Source: Bretschneidera sinensis
Lineage: Eukaryota; Streptophyta; Magnoliopsida; Brassicales; Akaniaceae
Direction of reading: 5' to 3'
Assembly: GCA_023935145.1 (NCBI GenBank)
Contig: JALCZK010000213.1
Coordinates: forward strand, 62,001 to 126,000
DNA: 64,000 nt
Positions 36,410-48,374 of the stretch are shown here, piece by piece. Below the pieces are notes generated by a model. That model ran no database searches. It saw only the letters and a list, made by a program, of their open reading frames with translations, and was not told the DNA's origin. Position numbers and translations under genes: made by a program. Within the stretch, counting starts at the first letter, position 1. Every line of letters begins with the position of its first letter.

Positions 36410-37995
36410 TGTTGTGAGTTTTAAATTACTCGCAAGCGCACGAGTCGTTTGCAATATAGTGTTGTGCAAGTGCGAGGTCGAATCCACAAGGAACTGTGTT
36501 GTGAAAATATAATTTTATCTAAATTAACTTTATCTTAACCTAGTTCCGAATATTGAATTGTATTTTGCAAAACAAATATAAACTAAACTAAATTGATTTA
36601 AAAACAAATGATAAAAATTCTAAGGTTTCTGAATCTACCCCACCAAAGTAAAACATATATCTTCATGTTCTATATAAAAGAGATTTATCAAATGATTCTA
36701 TGAATCCAACTTTAAACAAATCACAACAAATATCCTAATTCAACCAAAACCATCCAATGTATCTGTTTAATTTACAAATCACAACGGATATCCAAAATAA
36801 GCAAAATAATTCGATGTATCCATCAGATGAAACACACAAAATATCAAACTTGAACAATTTAAAAACTATCAATCGTAAGAATTTACTCAAACAATTGAAA
36901 TAGAACATTTAATACTAAAAATATCAGAATTGTACGAACATATCTGAAAATATAATACTAAACAATGGAAAGGCTTCATCTTCAACCTTAGCTGAAGATT
37001 TTAGCCATCATAATTATGAAACTAAATGTCACAATTGAAGTGCTAAGCATTAAAACTCAAAAAGAAATAAATTAAAACTGACTATGCATTAAGAGAAATT
37101 TCACTCGCAGTTGTTGAGCAGCGCTCCCCCCTTTGTAGCAAAGCCCTTGGAGATCCACTAGAATGCTAGTAGAAGTCCTCCAAATTGCACCAAAATGGCA
37201 GTTGGATTGCTTACTAAAGATGAAGTGAAGAGGGGCTTATATAGGGAAACATCACAAGTGCAATGTGTTTCCAATCCGATGTGCGATACTGCAGATTCCA
37301 GCTTTTGCTCTTTGACCTTTGTCTACTAAAACTGCCATAACTTTCTCTAGAAAAATAATTTTATTGATCCGTAAAATTCCCCAGAAAATAAACATCCAGA
37401 TATTTCCAAGCATATATGGCTCATCTCATGATTCTTCATGAATCAATACAGTTTAATCCTAAAATATGGCTGATCTGTCACGCTGAAATCATGCACAGCC
37501 TAACCTTTGTCTACTAAAACTACCATAAATTTCTCTAGAAAAATCATTTTATTGATCCGTGAAATTCCCTAGAAAATAGACATCTGGATATTTCCAAGCG
37601 TATATGGCTAATCTCCTAGTTCTTCCTGAATCAATACAGTTTAATCCTCAAACATGGCTGATCTGTCACGCTGAAATCATGCACAGCCTGACCTTTGTCT
37701 ACTAAAACTGCTATAACTTTCTCTAGAAAAATCATTTTATTGATTTGTAAATTCTCTAGAAAATAGACATCCGGATCTTTCCAAGCATATATGGCTTATC
37801 TCCTGGTTCTTCCTGAATCAATACAGTTTAATCCTAAAAAATGACTGATCTGTACAAGCAATTTTGGCAATTTAGTGAAACTCCTTTCCAAGCTTGTAAA
37901 CCTGTAAAACAACAAAAAACAACTCAAAGTAACAAATTCCTAAGCTAATAAATGTAAATTAAGGGGCCAAAACATGCAATATTTGGCACTCATCA
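36410..37995 (-). repeat. 5' LTR of element A
   Basis: About 1586 bp, plus-strand ends TGTTGTGAG and ACTCATCA. It holds three copies of the roughly 180-bp tandem repeat (starting near 37315, 37498 and 37678), one more than the 3' LTR. Confidence 0.82.
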
Positions 37996-39305
37996 AGCAT
38001 CTATCACATAAGCTGCAGAATGTGAAGGCATCTTTAAACAAATTAGGCCAATAAAAACCAGATTGTAGTACCTTTAGTGCTGTTTCCTTGGCCCCAAAAT
38101 GTCCTCCACAAGTAAACTGATGGCAATGTTGTAATAAACTCTAATGCTTCTCTTCCGAGACACACCTTCTGATGATTTGATCGGGATATAATTTGAAAAG
38201 GTAGGGATTATCTCAATGGTAGTGTCGAGACATAGATATCAGCCACCTCTTTTCTTGACTAGTCATACCTGGAGGAAAAACCTTAGCAGTTAGATAATTG
38301 ACAATATCAGCATACCATGAAATTGTTACCTTTAGTGTGAACAATTGTTCATCAGGGAAGCTTTCATTCAAAGGCAACTCATTTTTGTCATTCTCATAGG
38401 GTATCATTGATAAAGGATCTGCAACCACATTCTCACTGCCATTCCTGTCTTTGATCTCCAAATCAAATTCTTCCAATAAGAGTACCCATCTGATTAACCT
38501 AGGCTTTGCATCTTACTTAGAAAACAGATATCTCAAAGCAGCATGATCAATAAATACAATAACCTTAGAGCCAATCAGATATGATCTAAACTTCTCAAAA
38601 GCAAAAATAACAGCTAACAAATCCTTTTCAGTGGTAGAATAGTTAAGCTGAGCATCATTTAAGGTTCTAGCAACATAGTAAATAGCATGAGGTACTTTAT
38701 TGATTCTCTAACCTAAGACAGCTCCTAAGGCGAAATCGCTTGCATCGCACATCAGTTCGAATGGAAGATTCCAATCTGGTGCCATCATTATTGGGGCGGA
38801 AGTGAGTACATCCTTCAATGTATTGAAAGCTGTCATACAATTATCAGTCCATTCAAACTTGGTATCTTTAGCTAACAATGCACATAGAGGTCTAGAGATC
38901 TTGGAGAAATCCTTGATGAATCGTCTATAGAATCCAGCATGTCCAAGGAAACTTCGGACTCCCTTGACTGTTAAAGGAGGAGGCAGCTTTAAAATGATGT
39001 CTATTTTAGCCTTGTCTACCTCAATACCTTTGTTGGAGATGGAATGACCCAACACAATGCCTTGTTGGACCATAAAGTGACATTTCTCCCAATTCAACAC
39101 TAAGTTACTCTCTTCAAATCTCTTTAGGACACTCTCTAAATGATTTAGTCATTCATCAAAATTAGAACCAAAAACACTGAAATCATCCATGAATACCTCA
39201 ATGTATTTCTCCACCATATCGGAAAAGATACTCATCATACATCTTTGAAAGGTGGCTGGTGCATTGCATAAACCGAATGATATCCTTCGATAAGTAAATG
39301 TACCG
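37996..39305 (-). mobile_element. Ty3/gypsy fragment C (reverse transcriptase, RNase H, integrase zinc finger)
   Basis: Minus-strand motifs in order: GLCNAPATFQRCMMSIF and VFMDDFSVFG (catalytic box, about 39190), FLGHAGFYRRFIKDFSKI (about 38950), FELMCDASDFALGAVLG (RNase H start, about 38740), [21 protein letters not shown] (about 38460), and an integrase HHCC trace (FYWPNLFKDAFTFCSLCDRC) cut at 37996 by element A. Several stops and frameshifts are present. The fragment ends at about 39305 with no LTR. Confidence 0.85.
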
Positions 39306-39867
39306 AAAGGTTAAGATCACCAACTAAGTGGAAGCAAGTAGATTAACGTTATGATCACCATTCACCAACTATTTGGTTTTTTTTTTTAATTGATCACCAA
39401 CTAATTTTTGGATAACCCAAAAAGGTAAACATCAAAAAATAAAATCAATATTTCAAATCTTCATATTTTTCTTATAGATTAATTATTTCATCCATCCTTA
39501 AAAAAGTGAATGACCAAGTACCCATAAATGATTCTTAATTAGAGTTCTTTTGTGCGATCATTTGAGAATTTTTTTTTCAATTATCAATAGTAAAGGAGAG
39601 AGATCTTGAACTAAATCTTTCTAATATAATTTACAAATCTCACTTTAGAGTAAAAAACTTGTGCTTGAATCGATTTAGACTTGTCAACTGAAGACTTATA
39701 ATTGATTAATTGATTAATTGAACAATTAAGATTCTATCATCAATTGAGGAATACACATTTGTCTCGTCAAATTCTACTTAGTGAAATCGAAGGTAAGTGG
39801 TGTGAATTATAAACCACTTATGGAGCAAGCAAGGGGCATTCGTGCTAGAGGCAAAAAAGAGAAAAAC

Positions 39868-39868
<1 letters not shown>

Positions 39869-39942
<74 letters not shown>

Positions 39943-39956
39943 CACACACACACACA
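39869..39956. repeat. (TA)n(CA)n compound microsatellite
   Basis: About 35 TA units followed by GAGA and a short CA run. The matching site in arm L (about 15470-15490) has only a few AT-rich bases, so expansion followed the duplication. Confidence 0.95.
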
Positions 39957-41556
39957 ACTAGCTGCTCAAAAATCTTATACTCACTTAGATTACTTTCCAT
40001 GGTTATATTTTGTCATTTTTTAGTTGAAAAATCCTTATTTTAGTGGGTTTTTATTTTTCTAATGTCAAGATATTGATTGAAATCTATAAGTTGATAGTGA
40101 AAAGTATATTGTTGTTAGGTATTGGCAGAAGCTTAACAAGAATCTGCTAAGACTTGTGACGATGTGAGGGTATTTGGTCATTTTACTATTGGTAGTTTGA
40201 GTATTTAAATACAATGAATCAATAGCTTAAAAATTCTTGGTGCAATGATCACTAACAATTTTTGTTCTGATCATCTTAGTTTTGGGACATCTAGGGATAC
40301 AATATGTGAGATTTAATGCATAGATTTGGAATTAAATTAAAATTTTAATTCTATAATTTCATGATATTTCAATTAAATTGTTTGGATTTAATTTGAAATT
40401 CATTTCTAATGAGTTTTTATCTCTTTTTAACACTACTTATCGCAATATTTCATGAAATTATGTGAAAACAAATAAAATTACGTAAAAAAAACTGTGTATA
40501 AATAACGAATTTACACTTACTAGTATATAGGTGCTTGTGGGCTAGGCAACTTTGGAAGATGGACTTTGAGCCCTTCTCATCTCTTGAGCGTAGTAAAAAT
40601 ATAGTGAAGAGGTATAGGCTTGAAGTGGCATAAAGTGTTTCATATAAACGAAGAAAGGTATTGTCTTAATTTCACTATCTATTTTTTGGTTAGTGTGAAA
40701 ATAGAGAAATAAGAAGCCTTTCGATAGAAAAAAGAAAAAAAATAAAAAACCCTATACTTTTCTAAAGAGATATGAAAAATAAGGATAATATTCTTTAATT
40801 TCATAAGCAGAATAATATTACTATCGTAACATAAACAGTTTGTTGTCTAAAACAATGAAATGAAAGTAAGAAAACCAAGTAGACTGATCCTGGAGGATTT
40901 TTTGGTTGGTTTAGACCATCTGGAAATTTCACTGGTAATCTTAGAAACTTTACTGGTAATATTAATTTCTAGGTCCCACACTTACATTGATATTATCAAT
41001 GAAGCTTCTCAAACTTACCAATTAAGTTTCTAACTGTTCTAAACCATTAGCTTTAAACCTAAGCAAGTTGTTAGACTAACACATGAATATATAAAATACC
41101 TAGGAATTTCATTTTGTCAAACACAAATCAAGAAAGAAGCCCACCTTATTCAAATAGATCTGTTAATTAACCAAATTGAAGATCCCTTTCCCTCATCAAG
41201 AGGTCCCACTACAATTTAAACTTTTCACTCAAGCAAAAAACAAAAGTCAATTTAACTACAACTTTTTTAACAAGATACCTGCCTCCCACATTGTAGCTTC
41301 TCTCACCACAGTGCAGAAACAGTGAATGGCTAGCAAACATGATAAGCACTAACCTCCCCTTCTGACTACTTTCATGGGAAGTAGGTACCTCCCGTTGAGT
41401 AGCACATCCTCTGAATCTAGAATAAGGTTCTTTAATGTCCATATTTTTCAGAATTAGCAAGTAATAGAACCAACTAACATGGGGCAGGTGCTTTCTGGAA
41501 CAATTATAATTACTTTCACGAAACAAACATTTTAACGATAAACTATAATTGTTTGA

Positions 41557-41820
41557 CACTACAAGAAAATTGATTATTGTTTCATATCTATCGCAAATAC
41601 TTTTTCGCTACATATATTCGTTGCAGAAACTCCATCGCAAGAAAGGCAGTTACTGATAATACTATCTACGACCGCAGTGTTATCCATTGCATTTACTCAA
41701 ACAATTTAAAATTAAAAGTTAAGAAAAAATATTTTTTTAATGATATTAACAACGACAAAAATCTGTAGCAGATATTATTGTCAGTTATGTTTTGATGTAA
41801 TTTTTTCGAAAAATAAGTGA
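41557..41820 (+). mobile_element. CACTA-type MITE-like fragment (M copy)
   Basis: It begins CACTACAAGAAAA at 41557-41569 and matches the L copy in inverted order. The distal terminus is not visible. Confidence 0.55.
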
Positions 41821-42185
41821 CTCATCATTTTTCTAAAAATAATACTCCTAACGGAGTGTTATTGAGTATTGAACCTATAAGTAAGCTGTTTGAAAACTGA
41901 AAACAGAAATAGCAAATTGAGCAACCATTAGATGGGCTAAAGCCCATGAACTTTTATGTTAAATAAAACTAGACTTCCAACCAAATTTCAAATTAATAAT
42001 AAAAGAACAGAAAAGCAGGCTGGGTATGGTCCATTTTCGTTTCAAATCAAAATTTACTTTTAGAGTCAGTCTTGGTAAAGAATAGATATCAACCACTTCT
42101 TCCATTCGAAATACTAACACTTCAAAGATAAATACAATTGAAAAAAAAAAAAAAAACTTTACTCTATACCTAAAACCTAAAAAAG

Positions 42186-43396
42186 TTGGGAAAAAATAGC
42201 AATGATCATTTTCCAGAAGATGTGGTGATGGACATCCCACTGAGGCTTCCGGTGAAATCATTGCTTCGATTAAGGTGTTTCCAAACCTTGGTGTGCTCAT
42301 TTTCAAAACCCTAATTTTATAATCGCCCATCACCTCAAGCAAAACACCCTAAAAAGCCATAACTATACCAATTCTAATATGCTCATTCAATAGTTTCATG
42401 GCGACGGACGGCTATGTGAAAACAATTTTCGCGTTTATCCTCTATATTTCACATCTCTGAACACTGATTTTAATATCGATGAGGAAATTATTATTACCGC
42501 AAAAGAGAATATTTACATGTCCTTCACCAATAATTGGTTATTTAGTCCCACTATTATTGGTCCTGTTAATGGCATCCTCTGTTTGGTTGATCACAATAGG
42601 CTTGGCCTATGGAATCCGGCGACCAGAGAATTCAAGCTTCTCCCTGAATCCACCGTTAAACATCCCCTCCTAACTGGAACCCATGATAACCCTTCTACTG
42701 TTGCTGTCAGATTCGGTTTTGATTCGAAAACTACTGATTATAAGGTTGTAAGATTTATTGCAAATTTTACCAGTGAAGATGTTGACAAATTTATGCAAAC
42801 AGAAATATACAACCTAAGTAATAATTCATGGAGAGAAATTCCATATCCATGGGACGATTATCACATTGATTCCGACCTCAGACCCATACGCAAATGGAAT
42901 GTATCACTGGAAATCCGGATTAATTCATTGATATTCATATAACGTTCGGGTAATTATTTCATTTGACATGAAGGATGAAGTGTTCACCACCACAAGCTTT
43001 CCGGACGATATATATGTTGGAGTTTCATGGTTGGATCATGATTGGTATATTGTGTGTTTTGATGGATGTCCTGCTGCAATCATTCATATGTTCAAGGCTA
43101 TAGAGAAATGCTATGACGTATGGGTATTGAAGGAACTTGGTGTTAAAGAATCTTGGGTTAAACAACTGACAGTTGGGCTCACTTTGGGAATTGAGAGGCT
43201 ACTAGGGTTTTGGAAGAATGGTAGGGTGTTCATGGAAAACAATGACCACCAACTAGTGTTGTGTGACCCTAGCAATCAAGAGCTTAAAAATCTGCAAATC
43301 CCTTTGTATGACTATACAATGAAGCTTACCATTTATGTTGAGAGCTTAGTTTAAATCGATGGAAGACAAGAGGTAACTCATGTGACGTTGTCCTAA
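42186..43396 (+). pseudogene. SLF-C: broken S-locus F-box-like gene
   Basis: Collinear with SLF-D (58954-60171). Lesions: the start ATG is TTG (42186-42188); two bases are lost in the F-box near 42270 (TTAAGGTGTTTCC for TTCAGGTGTGTTTCC), shifting frame; one base is inserted near 42885; TCA became TAA at 43352-43354, removing the last 14 residues. Between the lesions the frames 42517-42942 and 42968-43354 still encode recognisable F-box-associated sequence such as LGLWNPATREFKLLP and GFWKNGRVFM. Confidence 0.92.
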
Positions 43397-44801
43397 GTGC
43401 TAGCATTTCATTATCTAGTGAACTGAGTAAGAGATGCCTAAAAAGTTGTACGGCAAGGAATGAAGGCAAAAGAAAAAAATTGAAAGAAAAGGATTAGAGG
43501 GAAGCTAACTAGAATTAAAAGGGGTTATATTTGTGCATTTTGTAAGTGAAGATTATGTAGTACATGTTATTTAACAAGTCATTACCTCAGTGTACTGCGA
43601 ATAATAAATAAAGCTTATGCCCTCTTTATCCTTACATTGTTTCTTTGAATCTTTTCACTGTCTTTGATGTTGCTGCTTGTTATTTTGTTGTACAACTAGA
43701 GCATCACTAGCTGGGAGAGATAATTCATTGGGGACTGGCTATCTGACGTTTGTCAACCCCCTTTACAAGCAAGTTAGATAACATCAGCTGTTTTGACAAC
43801 TGCTGAAGCTGATATGATCTATCCTTTTTTTTTTCATGCTTCTATATCAGGCCAGACTTTACTTTTTGCAATTTATGGTGGCGAGTACCTCTCTTCTCCC
43901 AAGTGGAATATATGTCATGTTATGGGAATATATATCATGTTATGAATGCTAGTGAACTGTAGGAATTTTGTGATGGTGCCCAAGTCAAATTAAGATACGT
44001 GATGGCATGTGCCTGAAATCATTTCAATGCTCCTATAAAATCTACTTGTATTTAATTTAAGAAACATGTTATTGTCCATAGAGATGTGAATTCATGTGGT
44101 AAGTTAGTCAATTCACCTGGATTTATCATGTGACAGTTCAATCTTTGCTGAGAAATATGGTTTCTTTCACCTTAAACAAAATGTACTGGTACTCTATTCT
44201 GCACAAAGCGTGTCAAAACTTATGAGTTCAATGGTTGTATGGTTTGGTTAAATATACCCTACACCAATAGGTGTTTCCATGATAACACCTTTATCTCCTT
44301 CCCATATTGTAGTAAAAAAGCTTAGGGGAAAAACTAGGGAAGAAGAAAGAAAATCAGTAAGACATTTTCTAGTTCATATATTTTATATGGTGACACATAG
44401 TTTGCTAAGGAAATGTCAACTTATCCAAAGCAGTATGTCATTTAAGGAAAATTAGAGCATGAGGAGAAGTCCAAGCATATAAGGAATAACAAAGCTTGAA
44501 ATGAGAATTGAAACAACGTATAGAACCTGTTCTTCTGGTAAGGAAAGAATGTATGCAGACTTGATTAGTGAAAATTGAAGGGCACACGTGGTGATCCAAA
44601 GTAAGGCTTTGTAAAAAGTGGTCTTATAACTTTAATTCTCCCCACAAAAATCCATAGAAGTATGTTGATGATTCTATAGCCTTTTTTGGTTGAATTCTCC
44701 CCCAGCCTTACAGTCTTGGATTTCATGGTTGCCATGATCATATTGTGTCTGGAACTAGTGGTAACAAATGTTTGACTATCATGACACTAATCTATGCACA
44801 G

Positions 44802-45493
44802 GTGGAAAGAAGTTGTTGGCTCCTCAACCCTGTTTGAGGACAGGGGTTTTCTCTGTACTTGAATCTGATATGTAACTCCTAGTACAATCAATAAGGCATG
44901 CACCTCTGTAGGGGTAGCCAAGTATGGAAGACCAATTAGACTGGATGAAAAGATCAAGGTGGATCTGATTGTCATTGGTTCAGTTGCTGTTGATCCAAAG
45001 ACTGGCGCTCGACTTGGTTAGGGAGAGGTAATGTCATGCTAAGATCTCAAATGTTGAACATAGTAGTCACATACCAGACAAGTTTCTGTGGAGTATATCA
45101 AAGATGTAGTATCTATGCTGGATGATTTTGGACCTTTGGTTATAGCTTTTCTTTGGGCTGGTCCTTATCTCTTGTGGCAGTAATGGGATTAGGTCTAGGA
45201 ATCATGCTGATGAGGTTAACATTGTTGCTGAATTAGCATTGCTTTGACAAAACTGTCTCTCATATGAGTTAAGGCTTTAGAGTTTAGACTTTGAATTCAA
45301 GGTTAATATTAATCGAACTGTTTAGTGGTATAAATAAATCAAAGTTTTAGAGACCATGCTTTGAATTATAAATTCAAACTATTGTCACTTTGAAAATGGA
45401 GTTAATTTTGTGACTATAGTTTTGCTGAACTCGAATATGGGATGCTCCAATACATGGGAGCCATTGATGACTCAACACCAGTTATAATATCAG
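44802..45493 (+). pseudogene. 5-formyltetrahydrofolate cyclo-ligase-like (COG0212) relic, M copy
   Basis: Two exons with AG/GT borders, 44802-45027 and 45420-45493, encode a stretch like LRTG..SVLxSDM, then [35 protein letters not shown] and [24 protein letters not shown]. The family is the plastid-type cyclo-ligase-like protein of folate metabolism. A one-base loss near 44872 and a TAG near 45018 break it, and flanking exons are not seen, so only a fragment was carried with the SLF module. Confidence 0.8.
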
Positions 45494-45740
45494 GTAGTAT
45501 AACTATTTCATGGCAGTAGTCTTAATTAGTAACAAAAAAAATCATGACCATTAAATAGCATAATCATGACTCAACCCCAGTTATAATATCAGGTAGTGCA
45601 ATTTCTACCTCTTCTAAATGCGACTCATTGAATGCTTGGAGTGGTGGCTGCTCCCATTCAACAAGGCCTATAACTATTTCATGGCAGTAGTCTTAATTAG
45701 TAACAAAAAAAATCATGACCATTAAATAGCATATTTTTAC
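45494..45740 (+). repeat. short tandem duplication in arm M
   Basis: The line ATAACTATTTCATGGCAGTAGTCTTAATTAGTAACAAAAAAAATCATGACCATTAAATAGCAT occurs at about 45499 and again at about 45670. Module R has it once (63433-63500). Confidence 0.85.
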
Positions 45741-47282
45741 TATATGATCTGCAGTGTTATTTTTAAAATGGGAGGTCATGTTATTACTCCAGTAAAGGAA
45801 AATCTGAATCTACCTTTGACACAAGCTTCCTGATTGCTGCAACAATTACCAGCTAATGATGTTTCACTGTTAAGTCACCCAAAAGAAAATTTCTCCGCTG
45901 TCAAGTGATAGGATATGAACCCGCAATGTCCCCTCCCGTTCCCCCCACTTCCAAGATAGTTACAGTTTACCAGTAGCCCAAGATATTTCTGGGACATGCT
46001 TATAATATGTTGCTCTGTTATTTTGTTACTCACCTAGTAATCCAACATCATTATTTTTCATGTATATTTGTATACGATCTACGCATTGGAAAAATATTAG
46101 TTGCTACATATATAAATAATTCCTCGAATTATAAAATATCTTTTAAAAAAGTGCAATCTTTTTCTCTTTAAAATTAAATTTAAGGACAATACATCTCGTA
46201 GGATGATTAAATATGAGCATTTCCATTAGTTCCAGTTACGTGCAATATATGCCCATTTCTAGCATTTAGGGGCAAAGAACAAACAAAACAAAAGAATCAC
46301 GTACAGATGCAAGTAAAAGTCTAGGAATACATAGGACAAATGCCGTCGAGCAAAATATATCTTTGAAGTGAACCAAGTGTCCTCACGGAAATTTTGAGCA
46401 AATTGTCAAGCGAAAAGATCAGCTTCTTTAGATTGGATATGTAATATTTACCTGAAGGACAACAGATGACATGATAAAACCAAATGCATACTCACCAAGA
46501 AGCGGATGACGAATAATTGTAATCTCCATTTGAAAATTGAGATGGAGTCAAGTTTACGGTGAGATTGAATACCACATCATTAAATGCAAAACATTCAAAT
46601 TCAAATTTGCTACCATGAATTTGATCTCCATTTCAATTCTTAAATAGAGAGGATCGTGATCTTTTAATTAAAAGTAGTGGTATTTTGGTTGGTAGAAAAG
46701 AATTAATGATTTTTTCTCATACAGAAGAACTCACTCATAAAAACATGATTCACTATACGTTGTACCTAAATTAGTTGTCTTAACAAAATGTTTGAAAATG
46801 AATATTATAAAAAAAACTTGGTATACATGTTTTCACTGGAAGATCTGACCAAAGAAAAGGTTTTGCAGCCAACTCAACTACTCGAGAAAAAAAGGAACAT
46901 AAACCAGCCCAGCAGGTCCAATTATCAATAGCACCGCAATTCTCTTTCTGCTTCCCTTGAAGAAGTGACGAAAAACAGAGACATTTAGCATGGAGAAGAA
47001 AGAAAGATGGACAATGAGATAGAAAGAAAGAAAGAAAGGCGGGTAGGGTAGAATAGCAGAGGAAGAGGAGAAGAAGAAGTGTCTGACACTGAGGGACCGA
47101 CCAAGATATGTACATTGAGAAATGGTAGCAAGAATTAATCCAATCCCTAAACTAAAAAATAACATAAATTTGAAAGAATAGAGGAGAATGAGAAAGAAGA
47201 AAGCCACCGATATAGTTCAGGTTAAGAGAGAGATTGATGATGCAATTTGGATAGAGAGAGGAGAAAATAATTTGTTTTATAT

Positions 47283-48117
47283 TGTTGTTATTTGCCTAAG
47301 TTTCAAACATTTCCAAACATGGTCTAAGTTTGGTTAATGTCCAAACCAATTGTGGGATATCAAAGTTCAGCAAGTTATAAGGTTGCACACATGTGTGTGC
47401 TTCAATTTTGAGCATAGGAAGGTCAGGCACACTGCTGTGGAAGTTTCTGCCCACAGGTAGGAGGTGTGCGCATAGCATCAGGTGGCTGCAGCATCAGGTC
47501 ACGCCGTAGCACACAGTACCACACCAAAACACACAGCATCACTTGGAGAGTGATGTAGGGCTGAGATTAAAGGAAGAACATGATCAAAGGGAGGATAATG
47601 ACTCACAAGAATGTCCAAGAATTAAGAGGCTATAAAAGGGGTTCTCAAGGCCTCATTTCATAAGATAATACAAGATACAAAAACACACATACAAGAGAGT
47701 TTTGTGACATTGTGAGATCATTGTAAACACTAAGAGAGTATTGTGTAGAGAGACATAAACACAAGAGGGACTCTTGTAGTGAGGCTGGTTGTAATTAGAT
47801 AGAGAGAGTATAGATTAGATTAGAGAACATTGTTGAGTTCTCATCTTATTCTTTCTCTTCTTGTTTCTTCAAGAACTTGGATTCTTGAAAGGGATTGCTA
47901 TAACTTTGTAAGAGCCATTGAGATAGTGCAGAGAGTTCGGAGGAACTCACGGGGACGTAGGCACATTGCCGAACCTCGACAACAAATTACTTGTCTTCTT
48001 TCTTTCTTTGATTTTCTGTTCTTGAGTTCGATTGCTGAAATTCTTTTTACAAGTCATTCAAGACTTGGGTGTTTGGAAGATCACCACCTAGGCATCTTGT
48101 CAAGGTGATTTCCAACA
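47283..48117 (+). repeat. copia 5' LTR
   Basis: Starts TGTTG and ends AACA, with a TATAAAAG promoter box at 47631-47638. About ten of the 14 differences from the other LTR are transitions. Confidence 0.95.
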
Positions 48118-48118
48118 G

Positions 48119-48151
48119 TGGTATCAGAGCTTTGGATAGTGGTATCAGAGC
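48119..48151 (+). promoter_or_regulatory. duplicated copia primer-binding site
   Basis: TGGTATCAGAGC, complementary to the 3' end of initiator methionine tRNA, is found at 48119-48130 directly after the LTR and again at 48140-48151. Confidence 0.85.
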
Positions 48152-48374
48152 ACAGCAGCTGGTTATCGGAACAAGAAGTAGAAGGTACGGAGCCAAGACT
48201 CGAAGAATCAAAGATCAAACTTCTTGGGTGATTCAAGAACGGTGTAAAGATCAATATCTGGTCGTGTTCTTGAAAGTGATTCAAGAACGGTTAAGATCCA
48301 TCTTCGATATGTGTTCTTGAGGTTGAAGAAAGCATTTTTGGGTACTGCATAAGACAAGGGATCATCTCCGCAAG

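Larger units (their letters stand above)
32215..37995 (-). mobile_element. Athila-like retrotransposon A inserted in element C
   Basis: On the minus strand: 5' LTR 37995-36410, primer-binding-like TGGCACCGTTGCCAGGGA at about 36403-36386, gag 36164-35610, a spacer frame 35465-35097, the start of reverse transcriptase 34923-34444, a non-coding region with polypurine TTTGGGGGTATT beside 33137, and a truncated 3' LTR 33136-32215. Most of pol is deleted. Its 5' end interrupts the integrase zinc finger of element C at 37996. The 3' LTR is cut at 32215, so the second target-site duplication cannot be checked. Confidence 0.82.
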
